DNA of 64,000 bases from contig JAJZTH010000012.1 of NCBI GenBank assembly GCA_021849075.1, positions 26,741-90,740 of the forward strand, in the 5' to 3' direction. Origin of the DNA: Pseudomonadota bacterium. Its GTDB lineage: Bacteria; Pseudomonadota; Alphaproteobacteria; Sphingomonadales; Sphingomonadaceae. The position numbers and the translations under genes were made by a program. This document shows positions 30,766 to 42,334 of the stretch, in pieces (within the stretch, counting starts at the first letter, position 1; each line of letters begins with the position of its first letter). The notes beneath the pieces are model-generated. The model was given only the letters and a program-made list of their open reading frames with translations, did no database searches and was not told the DNA's origin.

Positions 30766-33465
30766 ATGTACAAGAATGAAGACGGGCTACGCCGCCTCCT
30801 GATGGCCGGCAGCGCGGGGGCCGCTTTGGTTCTCTCGCTCGCCTCGGCGCCCATCGCCATGGCGCAGGACAGCGCCGCCGCTGCGGATGAAGACGCCGCA
30901 CCCGCCATCGTCGTTACCGGATCGCGCATCGACCGCAAGGGCTTCGAAGCGCCGACGCCGACCACCGTCATCGGCGAAACCGAACTGCGTCAGGGCGCCC
31001 GTCCCAGCATCGCGCAGGTTCTGAACGATCTGCCGCAGTTCCGCGCGACCCAGTCGCCAGCCAGCACGGTCGCAAACACCAACTCCTCCTCGTCGGCGAT
31101 GGACCTTCGCGGCCTGGGCGTCACGCGCACGCTGACCCTGCTCAACAACCGCCGCTTCACCGGCGCGACCGACCTCAACACCGTGCCGCAGGGTCTGGTG
31201 AAGCGCGTTGAAGTCGTCACCGGTGGCGCATCGGCCGCCTGGGGTTCGGGCGCGATCGGCGGCGTGGTCAACATCATCCTGGACGACGAATTGGAAGGTC
31301 TGACGATCGGCGCGCAGAACGGCGTATCGTCGCGCGGCGACGGCTATCGCTACGGCTTCGACGGCACCTTCGGCACGAAGTTTGCCGATGGTCGTGGCCA
31401 CTTCATGATCGGCGCCGAATATCAGAAGGATGAAGGCATTCTTGACCGCAATTCGCGCAAGAATGTCGGCAGCGCGAACATTTTCACGCCGGCTGGCACC
31501 GATGCCAGGCCGATCCTGGTTCGTGACGTCAACGCCTCCAACACCAGCCTGGGCGGCCTGATCACGGCGGGCACGCTGCGCGGCCAGACTTTCAACAGTG
31601 ACGGTACGCTGCGCCCGTTCCAATATGGCAGCATGGTCAGCGGCACGACCATGGTCGGCGGCGAAGGCGTCGCCACCAACGACGAATATTCGCTGACCAA
31701 TCCCTATCAGCGCGTCAACAGCTATGCCCGCGCCAGCTTCGAGGTTGGCGACGCCACTTTCTGGGCGGACGGCAGCTACAGTCGCATCTGGGCCAAATAT
31801 CCCTTCTACGCGGAAAGCGGCACTTACACCCTGTCGGCCAGCAACCCCTATCTGTCGGACACGATCCGCAGCCAGCTGGCCGCCGCCGGTGAAAGCAGCG
31901 TGCGCGTCGGCCGCGTGTTCGAGGATTATGGCTATCGCACCTTTGGCTATTATCGCCAGAATGTGGAAGGTTCGGTCGGTGTCGACGGCAGCTTCGCCGA
32001 CGGCAAGTGGCGCTATTCGGCTTATTACAGCCATGGCGAAAACCGCAACATGCAGAGCTATGACAACCAGATCACCGGCACGAACCTGACCAATGCGCTG
32101 GATGCGGTGCGGGATTCGAGCGGCAACATCGTCTGCCGCGTCGCGCTGACCGATCCGACCACGGCCTGCCGTCCGCTCAACATCCTGGGCACCGGCACCG
32201 CCAGCCAGGGCGCGATCGACTATGTGTTCGGCAACACCGCGCGCGTCGTCTACACGACCAAGATGGACAGCGCCGGCGCCAGCTTGCGCGGCGATCTGTT
32301 CGAAACCTGGGCCGGTCCCGTTTCGGTCGCCGTCGGCGCCGAAGCGCGCTGGGAAGAACAAGTCACCAACAGCCTGGACGCCACTTCGGCAGCCCGCGGT
32401 TTCAGCCGCTTCAACTTCTCGCCGCTCGACGGCGGGTTCAACGTGCAGGAAGGCTTCGGCGAAGTCGCGATCCCGCTGCTGGATCAGCCCTTCAGCAAGC
32501 TCGACGTCAACGGCGCGGCCCGCTACAGCCGGTACAGCACCAGCGGCGGCATCTGGTCGTGGAAACTGGGTCTGACCGATCGCATCTTCGACAATCTGCT
32601 GATCCGCGTGTCGCGTTCGCGTGACATTCGCTCGGGCAGCCTGGCGGAACTCTACACCACCACCACGACCAGCTTCACGACCATCGTGGAAGCCGACGAG
32701 AATAATGTTCAGCGGACCTATTCGATCACCCGCTATGGCGGCGGCAACGCGAACCTGAAGCCGGAAATTGGCAGCACGCTGACGCTGGGCGCGGTGTTCA
32801 CGCCGACCTTCCTGCCGGGCTTCAACCTGTCGGTCGACTATTACAACATCAAGCTGAAGGACGCGATTACCTCGCTCGGCGCGCAGGATGTCGTCAGCGG
32901 CTGCGCCGGCGGCAACGCCAATCTGTGCAGCCAGATCGTGCGTGACAGCGCCGGTGCGCCCACGACCATCTACACCACCTATATCAACCTGGCCGAATAT
33001 CGGACCAAGGGCGTAGACATGGAAGCCAGCTACACCCTGCCGCTGAACAAGGTCAGCAGCGTTCTGGGCGGCACGATGCGCTTCCGTGGTCTGGCGACCT
33101 ATGTGCCCAAGGTGATCATTGACGGCGTGAACCGCGCCGGCGATGTGGGCGACAATGTCAGCTATGGCACGCCGCACTGGCGCGCGACCGGATCGGTCAA
33201 CTACACCAATCAGGATGTGTCGATCGACGCCCGCGTCCGCTATGTCGGCGGCGGCAAGTTCAACCATCAGCTGGATATCGTGAACAATGACATCGCATCG
33301 CGCGTCTATGTCGACCTGGGCGGTCAGGTGAATATCGACAAGTTCACCCTGTTCGCCAACGTCAACAATCTGTTCGATCGCGATCCGCCGCTGACCACCT
33401 ATGGCGCGATCCACTATGACACGATCGGTCGTTACATGACCGTCGGAGCGAAGGTTCGCTTCTGA
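30766..33465 (+). CDS. TonB-dependent outer membrane receptor
   Basis: Signal peptide, PAIVVTGSRIDRKGFEAPTPTTVIGETEL plug, VEVVTGGASAAWGSGAIGGVVNIIL, C-terminal F; start corrected from ORF 30553. Confidence 0.95.
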   Translation: MYKNEDGLRRLLMAGSAGAALVLSLASAPIAMAQDSAAAADEDAAPAIVVTGSRIDRKGFEAPTPTTVIGETELRQGARPSIAQVLNDLPQFRATQSPASTVANTNSSSSAMDLRGLGVTRTLTLLNNRRFTGATDLNTVPQGLVKRVEVVTGGASAAWGSGAIGGVVNIILDDELEGLTIGAQNGVSSRGDGYRYGFDGTFGTKFADGRGHFMIGAEYQKDEGILDRNSRKNVGSANIFTPAGTDARPILVRDVNASNTSLGGLITAGTLRGQTFNSDGTLRPFQYGSMVSGTTMVGGEGVATNDEYSLTNPYQRVNSYARASFEVGDATFWADGSYSRIWAKYPFYAESGTYTLSASNPYLSDTIRSQLAAAGESSVRVGRVFEDYGYRTFGYYRQNVEGSVGVDGSFADGKWRYSAYYSHGENRNMQSYDNQITGTNLTNALDAVRDSSGNIVCRVALTDPTTACRPLNILGTGTASQGAIDYVFGNTARVVYTTKMDSAGASLRGDLFETWAGPVSVAVGAEARWEEQVTNSLDATSAARGFSRFNFSPLDGGFNVQEGFGEVAIPLLDQPFSKLDVNGAARYSRYSTSGGIWSWKLGLTDRIFDNLLIRVSRSRDIRSGSLAELYTTTTTSFTTIVEADENNVQRTYSITRYGGGNANLKPEIGSTLTLGAVFTPTFLPGFNLSVDYYNIKLKDAITSLGAQDVVSGCAGGNANLCSQIVRDSAGAPTTIYTTYINLAEYRTKGVDMEASYTLPLNKVSSVLGGTMRFRGLATYVPKVIIDGVNRAGDVGDNVSYGTPHWRATGSVNYTNQDVSIDARVRYVGGGKFNHQLDIVNNDIASRVYVDLGGQVNIDKFTLFANVNNLFDRDPPLTTYGAIHYDTIGRYMTVGAKVRF

Positions 33466-33489
33466 TTATCCCGGCCTTGGCCTGAACGG

Positions 33490-33524
33490 GGGCGGCGCGT
33501 CGGCCGGACGCGCCGCCCTTTTTT
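33490..33524 (+). terminator. Terminator downstream of TonB receptor
   Basis: GGGCGGCGCGTC-loop-GACGCGCCGCCC-TTTTTT. Confidence 0.88.
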
Positions 33525-33588
33525 CAGGGGCTTGCATCCTGCCTGCGGTTCGGGGAAGCTATGCCCCTGCACAGGGAGAAGCGCCTTC

Positions 33589-34331
<743 letters not shown>

Positions 34332-34332
<1 letters not shown>

Positions 34333-34712
34333 TGCCGTTTGAACCGATCAACCCGCCGCAATTCCCGAGGCCGATCGCGCCCTATTCGGCCGGGGCGAAG
34401 GCGGGGAGCACCGTCTATGTCTCCGGCGTGCTGGCCTTGGGGGAGGGCGGCACGGTGTTGCATGTGGGCGATGCCGCCGCCCAGACCCGCCATGTGCTGG
34501 ACGTGATCAAGGTGACTCTGGAAGCTGCCGGTGCCAGTCTGGAGGATGTGGCGATGAACCATATCTTCCTCAAGGATTTGGCCGATTATGCCGCGTTCAA
34601 CGCCGTTTATGCGGACTATTTTCCCGGCGCGAAGCCTGCCCGCTACTGCATCCGCGCCGATCTGGTAAAGCCCGACTGTCTGGTGGAAATCGCATCGGTG
34701 GCGCATATCTGA
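34332..34712 (+). CDS. rutC: Aminoacrylate deaminase (RidA family)
   Basis: [27 protein letters not shown], operon position. Confidence 0.92.
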
Positions 34713-35512
34713 TGCAGACGGCAGGCATCTATTATGAAGAGCTGGGTACACCGGCAGGCGCGCCCCTGCTCTTTTCCGCCGGTCTTGGCGGGTCGGGCAA
34801 TTACTGGCGCATCAACATCGATCAGAGCGACCAAGGGCTTGATCTCACAGAGGAGCATCGCATCCTCCTCTACGACCATCGGGGCACGGGGCGCAGCGAC
34901 CGGGCCTTGCCCCAGCATGTGAGTGTCGACGACATGGCCGATGACATGTTGGCCGTGATGGATGCCGCCGGCGTCGCCAAGGCAAATCTGGTTGGTCATG
35001 CGGCGGGGGCTGTCGCCGCCTTGTCGATGGCCGTCCGATACCCTGATCGGGTTCAGGCGCTGTTTCTGGTCAATGGCTGGTCTCGCGCCGATCCCCATTT
35101 CCTGCGCTGCTTCGACGCGCGTCTGGCCTTGCTGCGCGACAGCGGGCCGCGCGCCTATGTGCGCGCCCAGCCGCTTTTTCTCTACCCGCCCGACTGGATT
35201 TCCGATCATGCAGATCAGCTGGCGGCGGATGATGAGATGCATCTGGCCCATTTTGCCGGCGCGGACATCTACGAAAAACGGATTGCGGCGCTGGCCGCAT
35301 TCGACATCGACGACAGGTTGGGCGAGATATCCGTGCCGACGCTGGTCATAACCTCAACGGACGACATGCTCGTCCCGCCAAAATGCGGGCGTCACCTCGC
35401 CGCGCATATTCCCGGCGCGCAGCTTGTGGAAATGTCGTGGGGCGGCCATGCCTGCAACGTCACCGACCCCGAAACCTTCAACCGCATCGTCCTCGACTTT
35501 CTCAGGAGTTAG
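34712..35512 (+). CDS. rutD: Aminoacrylate hydrolase (alpha/beta hydrolase)
   Basis: LLYDHRGTGRSDRALP, NLVGHAAGAVAALSMAVRYPDRVQALFLVNGW; operon position. Confidence 0.92.
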   Translation: MQTAGIYYEELGTPAGAPLLFSAGLGGSGNYWRINIDQSDQGLDLTEEHRILLYDHRGTGRSDRALPQHVSVDDMADDMLAVMDAAGVAKANLVGHAAGAVAALSMAVRYPDRVQALFLVNGWSRADPHFLRCFDARLALLRDSGPRAYVRAQPLFLYPPDWISDHADQLAADDEMHLAHFAGADIYEKRIAALAAFDIDDRLGEISVPTLVITSTDDMLVPPKCGRHLAAHIPGAQLVEMSWGGHACNVTDPETFNRIVLDFLRS

Positions 35513-35518
35513 CAATCC

Positions 35519-36592
35519 ATGCAGGTCGGCGTCTTCATCCCCATCAATAATAATGGCTGGCTGATTTCGGAAAATGCGCCGCAATATAAACCCAGCTTCG
35601 ACCTCAATAAGGAGGTGGCGCTGCGGGCGGAAAAACATGGGTTCGATTTCCTGCTGTCGATGATCAAGCTGCGCGGCTTTGGCGGGAAGACGGAGTTCTG
35701 GGAATATGGGCTGGAAAGCTTCACGCTGATGGCGGGCCTTGCCGCCGTGACAGAGAAGATCAAGATTTTCGCCACCTGTCCGACGCTGATCATTCCACCC
35801 GCCTTTGCCGCCCGCATGTGCAACACGATCGATTCGATCAGCCATGGCCGCTTCGGCCTCAACCTGATCACTGGCTGGCAGCCGCCCGAATATACGCAGA
35901 TGGGCCTGTGGCCGGGCGAGGAGCATTTCCGCAACCGCTATGCGATGCTGGACGAATATGCCGCGATCCTGCGCGAATTGTGGGAAAGCGGAACCTCCGA
36001 TTTCAAAGGTCAATATTATAGCATGGATGATTGCCGCGTCTGGCCGCAGCCGACCGGCGACATGAAGATCATCTGCGCGGGATCATCCGACGCCGGCCTC
36101 GCCTTTTCGGCCAAATGGGCGGACTACGCCTTTTGCCTGGGCAAGGGCGTCAACACGCCCACCGCTTTTTCTTTCAACAATGACCGGCTGGCGGCCGCTA
36201 CGGCGAAGACGGGGCGCGACGTGCAGGTCTTCGTCCTCGTCATGGTGATCGCCGCCGAAACGGACGAGGCGGCGATGGCGAAATGGAAAAGCTATAATGA
36301 CGGCGTGGACCTGGACGCTATCGCCTGGCTGGCGGAGCAGGGCGCGAAGGATCAGGTCAACGCCGACACCAATGTCCGCCAGCTCGCTGCGCCCGAAGGC
36401 GCGGTAAACATCAATATGGGCACATTGGTCGGCAGCTATGCCAGCATCGCGCGGATGCTGGATGAGATGGCGCAAGTGCCCAATACTGGCGGCGTGCTGC
36501 TAACCTTCGACGATTTTCTGGAAGGCGTCGACGCCTTCGGCACGCATATCCAGCCATTGATGAAGAGCCGCACCCACATCGACGCAGGCTGA
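35519..36592 (+). CDS. rutA: Pyrimidine monooxygenase
   Basis: [59 protein letters not shown]. Confidence 0.96.
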   Translation: MQVGVFIPINNNGWLISENAPQYKPSFDLNKEVALRAEKHGFDFLLSMIKLRGFGGKTEFWEYGLESFTLMAGLAAVTEKIKIFATCPTLIIPPAFAARMCNTIDSISHGRFGLNLITGWQPPEYTQMGLWPGEEHFRNRYAMLDEYAAILRELWESGTSDFKGQYYSMDDCRVWPQPTGDMKIICAGSSDAGLAFSAKWADYAFCLGKGVNTPTAFSFNNDRLAAATAKTGRDVQVFVLVMVIAAETDEAAMAKWKSYNDGVDLDAIAWLAEQGAKDQVNADTNVRQLAAPEGAVNINMGTLVGSYASIARMLDEMAQVPNTGGVLLTFDDFLEGVDAFGTHIQPLMKSRTHIDAG

Positions 36593-36616
36593 TGCAGCCT
36601 GAGCCGGCGCGTCGCC

Positions 36617-37633
36617 TCAATGGGTGGCGAGCCAGGCGTCGACCTTGGCGACATGCGCTTGCGCCACCTCTTCGGGCAGGAAGGCGCCGGTGAAGCTATT
36701 GCGGGCAAGCTGCGCCAGCGCGGTTTTGTCCAGCCCGCGCGCCTGCGCGATGGCGCGATAATTGTCGGCGACATAGCCGCCAAAATAGGCCGGATCGTCG
36801 GAATTGACCGTGGCCTTCAGGCCCAGCGCCAGCATCCGGTCGATCGGATGATCCTCGATCCGGTCGATCACGCACAGCTTCAGGTTGGACAGCGGACAGA
36901 CGGTCAGCGTCATGCCCGACCGGACCAGTCGATCGATCAGCGCCGCATCCTCCAGCGCGCGATTGCCATGGTCGATCCGGTCGGCCTTCAGCAGGTCGAG
37001 CGCCTGGATGACATAGTCGGGCGGACCCTCTTCCCCGGCATGGGCGACCAACCGCAACCCCTTTGCGGCAGCAGTTGCGAAGACGCGGGCGAATTTCTCA
37101 GGCGGATGGCCCAGTTCCGATGAATCAAGGCCCACCGCCGCGATCCGGTCCAGCCAGGGTTCGGCCATGGTCAGCGTTTCGAACGCGGCCTCTTCGCTCA
37201 GATGGCGCAGAAAGCTCAGGATCAGGCTGCTGCTGATGCCATGCCGGGCCTCAGCCTCCGCCATGGCCGACAACAGTCCCTCGATTACCTCTGCAAAGGG
37301 GATGCCGCGATCGGTATGGGTCTGGGGATCGAACATGATTTCGGCATGGATCACGCCGTCGGCTGCGGCGCGGTCGAAATAGGCGGCGGCGAGGTCATGG
37401 AAATCCGCGCGCGTCCGCAGCACATCCGCCCCGGCATAATAAATGTCGAGGAAATCCTGCAAATTGCTGAAGGCATAGGCGGCCCGCACATCCTCGACAG
37501 AGGCATAGGGGATGGCCACATCATTGCGCCGCGCCAGCGCGAACATCAGTTCAGGTTCCAGGCTGCCTTCAATATGCAGATGCAGTTCGGCCTTGGGCAG
37601 GCCGGTGATGAAATCGTCAAGATCGGTCATCAC
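36617..37633 (-). CDS. add: Adenosine deaminase
   Basis: LPKAELHLHIEGSLEPELMFALARRN, LVAHAGEEGP, RIDHGNRALED, NSDDPAYFGGYV. Confidence 0.93.
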   Translation of the reverse strand: MMTDLDDFITGLPKAELHLHIEGSLEPELMFALARRNDVAIPYASVEDVRAAYAFSNLQDFLDIYYAGADVLRTRADFHDLAAAYFDRAAADGVIHAEIMFDPQTHTDRGIPFAEVIEGLLSAMAEAEARHGISSSLILSFLRHLSEEAAFETLTMAEPWLDRIAAVGLDSSELGHPPEKFARVFATAAAKGLRLVAHAGEEGPPDYVIQALDLLKADRIDHGNRALEDAALIDRLVRSGMTLTVCPLSNLKLCVIDRIEDHPIDRMLALGLKATVNSDDPAYFGGYVADNYRAIAQARGLDKTALAQLARNSFTGAFLPEEVAQAHVAKVDAWLATH

Positions 37634-37726
37634 CCCTGTTTAGAACGCGACCCCGGCAGCGGCAAATGCAATATTGGCGATGCCCGGTTGCCGGGATGTG
37701 CGCAGTTGCCGGGGGCGGCTCAAGGG

Positions 37727-38860
37727 TCAGGCTCCGGCGAACCGCGCGATATTATATGGCTCCATCGGAATGTCCGTGCCGCCCTTCGCGATGATTTCCG
37801 CCATCGTCTCACCCACGCCCGGCCCGATCTGGAAGCCGGAACCGGAAAAGCCGAAGGCATAATGAAGACCGCTGGTCGTCGCGCTTGGCCCCATCACCGG
37901 CTGGCTGTCGGGCATATAGCCTTCTATCCCGGACCAGACGCGGATGATGTTGAGCCTGCCCAGTTGCGGGGCCAGCCGGCGGATCTGCTTCAGCTGGCTC
38001 AGCGTATTTTGCGGCAGCACATAGGCGCGATAGTCTTCGGGATAGGATGGACCGCGCGTACTGCCCCCCAGCACGATATTGCCGCGCGCGACTTGTCGGA
38101 AATAGACCGTCTCTTCCTCCAGCGGCGTCATCACGCCGACGGCGGGGGGGATCGCATAAGGCACCGGCTCGGTCACGCTCATATTGGGGCCACGCGGCAC
38201 GATCGGCACCGGTTCGCCGAACTGGCTGGACAACGTATTGCCCCATGCGCCCGCCGTCACCAGCAGGATCGGCGCGCGAAAGGTCCGCCCGTCCGCTGCG
38301 GTCACGACGAAGTCTTCGCCGACCTTTTGCGCATCGATGATCTTCGTATTTTCGTGGATCACCGCGCCCAGCTTCTGCGCCGCGCGGGCGAAGGCCGGGG
38401 CGGCGAGGCGCGGATTGGCATGGCCGTCAGTCGGCGAATAGGAACCTGCCAGCACATCCGGTCCGAAGAAGGGAAATTTGTCCCGCAGCGCATTGCCGCT
38501 CAACAGTTCCAGGTCCAGCCCTTCCAGCCGCGCCTTGTCTGCATAATCCTCCATCGCGCCGACCAGTTCGGGCCGTTCGCGATAGCAGACGCGGATATGC
38601 CCCGACTGGAGATATTCAACATCCGCGCCCAGCAATTCGCGCGACTTGCGCCAGATGGCGATGGCGCGGTTGGCGAGCGGCAGTTGATGGATGGCGCGGC
38701 CCTGCCGACGGACATTGCCGAAATTGGTGCCGCTTGCCTGCCGCCCGATCAGGTCGGTTTCCAGCAATGTGACCGACAGGCCATGGCCGCGCAGGAACAG
38801 GGCTGCGGATGATCCCATCAGCCCCCCGCCAACGATGATGACGTCGCTCGCCCCGCTCAT
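37727..38860 (-). CDS. FAD-dependent oxidoreductase (DAO; opine oxidase / D-hydroxyproline dehydrogenase beta-like)
   Basis: DVIIVGGGLMGSSAALFLRGHGLSVTLLETDLIGRQASGTNFGNVRRQGR. Confidence 0.88.
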   Translation of the reverse strand: MSGASDVIIVGGGLMGSSAALFLRGHGLSVTLLETDLIGRQASGTNFGNVRRQGRAIHQLPLANRAIAIWRKSRELLGADVEYLQSGHIRVCYRERPELVGAMEDYADKARLEGLDLELLSGNALRDKFPFFGPDVLAGSYSPTDGHANPRLAAPAFARAAQKLGAVIHENTKIIDAQKVGEDFVVTAADGRTFRAPILLVTAGAWGNTLSSQFGEPVPIVPRGPNMSVTEPVPYAIPPAVGVMTPLEEETVYFRQVARGNIVLGGSTRGPSYPEDYRAYVLPQNTLSQLKQIRRLAPQLGRLNIIRVWSGIEGYMPDSQPVMGPSATTSGLHYAFGFSGSGFQIGPGVGETMAEIIAKGGTDIPMEPYNIARFAGA

Positions 38861-40230
38861 TCTTCGTCTCCGATCGCGATCGTCAATGGCTTGACTGGCG
38901 CCTGTCCGCGCAGGCGGCCGACCTGCTCGACCGGGATGCCGGCTTCGGCTGCGATCAGCTCCGCGGCGGCGAGGCCACAATAACGCCCCTGGCATCGGCC
39001 CATGCCGACCCGGCTGAACGCCTTGGCCCGGTTCGCCTCCTTCGCGCCCGTCTCGCGCATCACGCTGCGCAGATCGCCCGCCGTCACGCCTTCACAGCGG
39101 CACAGGATGGCGTCGTCGGGCAAGGCGGCGGCCTGATCGACCGGCCATGGGAAAGCCTTGGCAAGGCCGCGCGCGAATTTCGCATAGGTCGCGACTGCGC
39201 CGCGCAGGCTGGCCATTGCGCCCTTGTCCACCGGCAGGCCCAGATCGGTCAGCGCCGCCAGCGCCGCCAGCTTCCCGCTCGCCTCGGCCGACCGCGCGCC
39301 CAATATCTTCGCGCCGTCCCCGGCCAGATAGACGCCTGCAACGCTTGCGCGCCCGTCGCCATCGCGTTCGGGCAGCCATTGCCGCGTCCCGACGTCGAAG
39401 GCAAAGGCGCAGCGGGCCAGATCGGCCAACTGCGTCTCGGGCCGCAGATGATAGCCCATCGCCACCGCATCGCAGGCGATCTGCCGTTCCTTGCCGCCGC
39501 CATCGCGATAGCGGATGCCGCTGACGCCGGTATCGGCATCGCCGATAATCTCCAGCGGCGTCACGCCATGGTGAACCAGCACGCCGGCGCGCTTGAGCGC
39601 CCGCGTCAGCTTCACGCCGTTCCACAACACCGACGGCACGGCCATCAGGTCCGGCATCGCTTTCACCCGCGCCGAGAAAGGCGATGTGTCGAGCACCGCC
39701 GCCACCTGTGCGCCCGCCTCCACATATTGGCTGGCGACCAGATAGAGCAATGGTCCCGATCCCATGAAGATCACGCGATGCCCGATCGACACCGCCTGGC
39801 TTTTCAGCGCCACCTGCGACCCGCCCAGACTATAGGCGCCTGCGAAATGCCAGCCCTTGACCGGCATCAGCCGATCGGTCGCCCCGGTGCACAAGAGCAG
39901 CGCATCGAACGGCAAGGCTTCCTGCGCTGCGCCGTTGGCGGTCCACACATGTCGATCGGCGATGTTCCAGACCAAAGTTTCGGGCCGATAGTCGATGCGG
40001 CCCTTGATCGCGTCGAACGCACCATGCACCGCCTGCGCCCGGCCCGCTTCGGTGCCGTAGAGCTTGCCATAGGGGCGGGTGAAATGATCGGGCTGACGGC
40101 GATAGATTTGCCCACCGTCGCGCCGCCCTTCGTCGATGACGGTCGGCCGCAGCCCCGCTGCAACACAGGCTTCTGCCGCGCGCGTGCCGGCAGGCCCCGC
40201 GCCGACGATGATTATCCGTGGTTCGGCCAT
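38857..40230 (-). CDS. NAD(P)/FAD-dependent oxidoreductase (opine oxidase subunit A / HcnB-like)
   Basis: RIIIVGAGPAGTRAAEACVAAGLRPTVIDEGRRDGGQIYRR; CxC...GRCQGRYCG C-terminal Cys motif. Confidence 0.88.
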   Translation of the reverse strand: MAEPRIIIVGAGPAGTRAAEACVAAGLRPTVIDEGRRDGGQIYRRQPDHFTRPYGKLYGTEAGRAQAVHGAFDAIKGRIDYRPETLVWNIADRHVWTANGAAQEALPFDALLLCTGATDRLMPVKGWHFAGAYSLGGSQVALKSQAVSIGHRVIFMGSGPLLYLVASQYVEAGAQVAAVLDTSPFSARVKAMPDLMAVPSVLWNGVKLTRALKRAGVLVHHGVTPLEIIGDADTGVSGIRYRDGGGKERQIACDAVAMGYHLRPETQLADLARCAFAFDVGTRQWLPERDGDGRASVAGVYLAGDGAKILGARSAEASGKLAALAALTDLGLPVDKGAMASLRGAVATYAKFARGLAKAFPWPVDQAAALPDDAILCRCEGVTAGDLRSVMRETGAKEANRAKAFSRVGMGRCQGRYCGLAAAELIAAEAGIPVEQVGRLRGQAPVKPLTIAIGDEE

Positions 40231-40517
40231 GACGCCCCCGGCTGGCTGGTGAGGATGCGCTGGCCCGGTGCGGCCAGGGTTGAGCAGGCGCGCAGGCGGT
40301 CGCCTTTTTCGGTCCAGACCCAGCAATCCTGGCAGGCCCCCATCAGGCAGAAGCCAGCGCGTTTTTCCGGTCCGAACTCGCTCTGGCGCAGCGTTCCGCC
40401 ATTGGCGAGCAGCGCCACCATCAGCGTATCGCCCTCCAGCGCCGCGACGGGCTGTCCATCGACATGCAGGGTCACGGGCGGGCGATCGGTTTCGCCCAGG
40501 CGAACGAACCGGCTCAT
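40212..40517 (-). CDS. (2Fe-2S)-binding small subunit
   Basis: FVRLGETDRPPVTLHVDGQPVAALEGDTLMVALLANG...KRAGFCLMGACQDCWVW; overlaps neighbours. Confidence 0.88.
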   Translation of the reverse strand: MSRFVRLGETDRPPVTLHVDGQPVAALEGDTLMVALLANGGTLRQSEFGPEKRAGFCLMGACQDCWVWTEKGDRLRACSTLAAPGQRILTSQPGASWPNHG

Positions 40518-42334
40518 GACGGGATCAAGCTTTCGTCTCCATGGTGGCACAATATATGGCTGCTCATTCCGTCGGCCTTTCCCAGCGGATGGCGCGGCGG
40601 CGGCGTGACGTTGCACAGGCCATCCACGCGCGCGGCGCAACGTGGCAGAAAGCGGCAAAGGTCGGGATGCTCGCCGCTCGCGCCGATCAGCGGCGGCTTG
40701 CGCCCGGCGTGGCTTTCCTCCAGCCAGCCCGCCCGCATTTCCGGCACCGATCCGATCAGCAGGTCGGTATAGGGGTGGAAAGGCGCGGACTGGAAAGCGG
40801 CGCGCGGTCCCATTTCGACCATCGTGCCCGAATAGAGGACGAGGATATCGTCGCAGATCGCCCGTACGGTCGAAATGTCGTGGCTGATGAACATGGTCGC
40901 GATGCCCAATTCACGGCGCAGATCCGCCATCAGGTCCAGGATCGCCGCGCCGACCACCGTGTCGAGCGCCGACGTCACCTCGTCGCACAGGATCAGTTGC
41001 GGATCGGCGGCGAGCGCCCGGGCCAAATTGACGCGCTGCTTCTGCCCGCCCGAAAGCCCGCCGATATTGCGGTCAATGAGGCTCACCGGCAGGCGAATGA
41101 GGTCCATCAGCTCCAGCACACGCATATGCGCGGCATTGCCCTTCAGCCCGGCGTAAAAGGCCAGCGGCCGCTCCAATATCTGCCCCACGCTATGCGCCGG
41201 ATTGAGCGCCGTGTCGGCATTCTGGAACACCAGTTGCACCCGACGGAATTGTTCGCGGCTGCGCCCCTTCAGGCCCGGCGGCAACGGCTCGCCGTCCAGC
41301 AGCACCTGTCCGGTCGCCGGCGGCAGCAGCCCGGCGATGACCCGCGCGATGGTCGATTTGCCCGACCCGCTCTCGCCGATCACGCCCAAAGTCCCGCCGC
41401 GCTCGATCGTCAGATTGATGTCGCGCAGCACCGGCACGCGCGGTAGGCCATCCTTGCCGATCCTGCCATAGCCCGCCGTCACGCCACGGATCTCCAGCAG
41501 AGGCGCGGCCGGCACATCGATCCGCATCGGCGCCGGCCGGATCGCCGGGCGCGCGGCGGCCATCAGTGTCTTCGTATAATCGCCTGCCGGCCGGTGCAGC
41601 ACCTGATCGGCGGCGCCCGCCTCCCGGATGCGGCCTTGTTGCAGCACGACGATCTGGTCCGCCATCTGCGCCACCACGGCCAGATCGTGCGAGACATAGA
41701 TGGCGGTCGCTCCGCGCTCCAGCACCACCGCCTTGAACGCGCGCAGCACTTCGATCTGGGTGGTGACGTCCAGCGCCGTCGTCGGTTCGTCCAAAATAAC
41801 CAGTTCAGGATCGGTGATCAGCGCCATCGCCGCCATCAGCCGCTGTAACTGTCCGCCCGACAGCTGGTGTGGGTAGCGGCTTCCGATCGTGTCGGGAAAG
41901 GGCAGGGCCAGCGCGCGGAACAGCTCCACCGCCTTCGCCTCCGCCTTGTCGCGCAGCATCAGGTCATGGATCAGCGCCGGTTCGACCACCTGATCCATGA
42001 TCGTGCGCGACGGGTTAAAGGCCGATGCGGCGCTCTGCGCGATATAGGCGATGCGGTTGCCGCGCAGTTGGGCCAGAGCCTTGGCATCCAGCTGCGTGAT
42101 GTCGGCGTCGCCCACCCGGATCGATCCGCCGGCAATGGTTGCGCCCGGCCGGGCATGGCCCAGCAGCGTCAGCGCGATTGTCGTCTTGCCCGACCCGGAT
42201 TCCCCGATCAGCGCCAGCACTTCGCCGCGCTTCAGCGCAAAATCGATGTCGCTGACGATCGGGAATGCCTCGCCCCGCGCGTTACGCGCGGTGACGCGCA
42301 GGTCTTTCACCTCGACATGGAAAGCCTGTGTCAT
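40514..42334 (-). CDS. Dpp/Gsi-type peptide ABC transporter ATP-binding protein (two fused ATPase domains)
   Basis: Two Walker A ([22 protein letters not shown]) and two signature motifs ([18 protein letters not shown]). Confidence 0.96.
   Translation of the reverse strand: MTQAFHVEVKDLRVTARNARGEAFPIVSDIDFALKRGEVLALIGESGSGKTTIALTLLGHARPGATIAGGSIRVGDADITQLDAKALAQLRGNRIAYIAQSAASAFNPSRTIMDQVVEPALIHDLMLRDKAEAKAVELFRALALPFPDTIGSRYPHQLSGGQLQRLMAAMALITDPELVILDEPTTALDVTTQIEVLRAFKAVVLERGATAIYVSHDLAVVAQMADQIVVLQQGRIREAGAADQVLHRPAGDYTKTLMAAARPAIRPAPMRIDVPAAPLLEIRGVTAGYGRIGKDGLPRVPVLRDINLTIERGGTLGVIGESGSGKSTIARVIAGLLPPATGQVLLDGEPLPPGLKGRSREQFRRVQLVFQNADTALNPAHSVGQILERPLAFYAGLKGNAAHMRVLELMDLIRLPVSLIDRNIGGLSGGQKQRVNLARALAADPQLILCDEVTSALDTVVGAAILDLMADLRRELGIATMFISHDISTVRAICDDILVLYSGTMVEMGPRAAFQSAPFHPYTDLLIGSVPEMRAGWLEESHAGRKPPLIGASGEHPDLCRFLPRCAARVDGLCNVTPPPRHPLGKADGMSSHILCHHGDESLIPS

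Noticed and set aside
30787-33414. 875-aa minus-strand ORF
   Set aside because: Antisense to a clear TonB receptor; long antisense ORFs are expected from GC-rich codon usage, and the product is low-complexity (R/A/G/D/V/I) with no recognisable domain.
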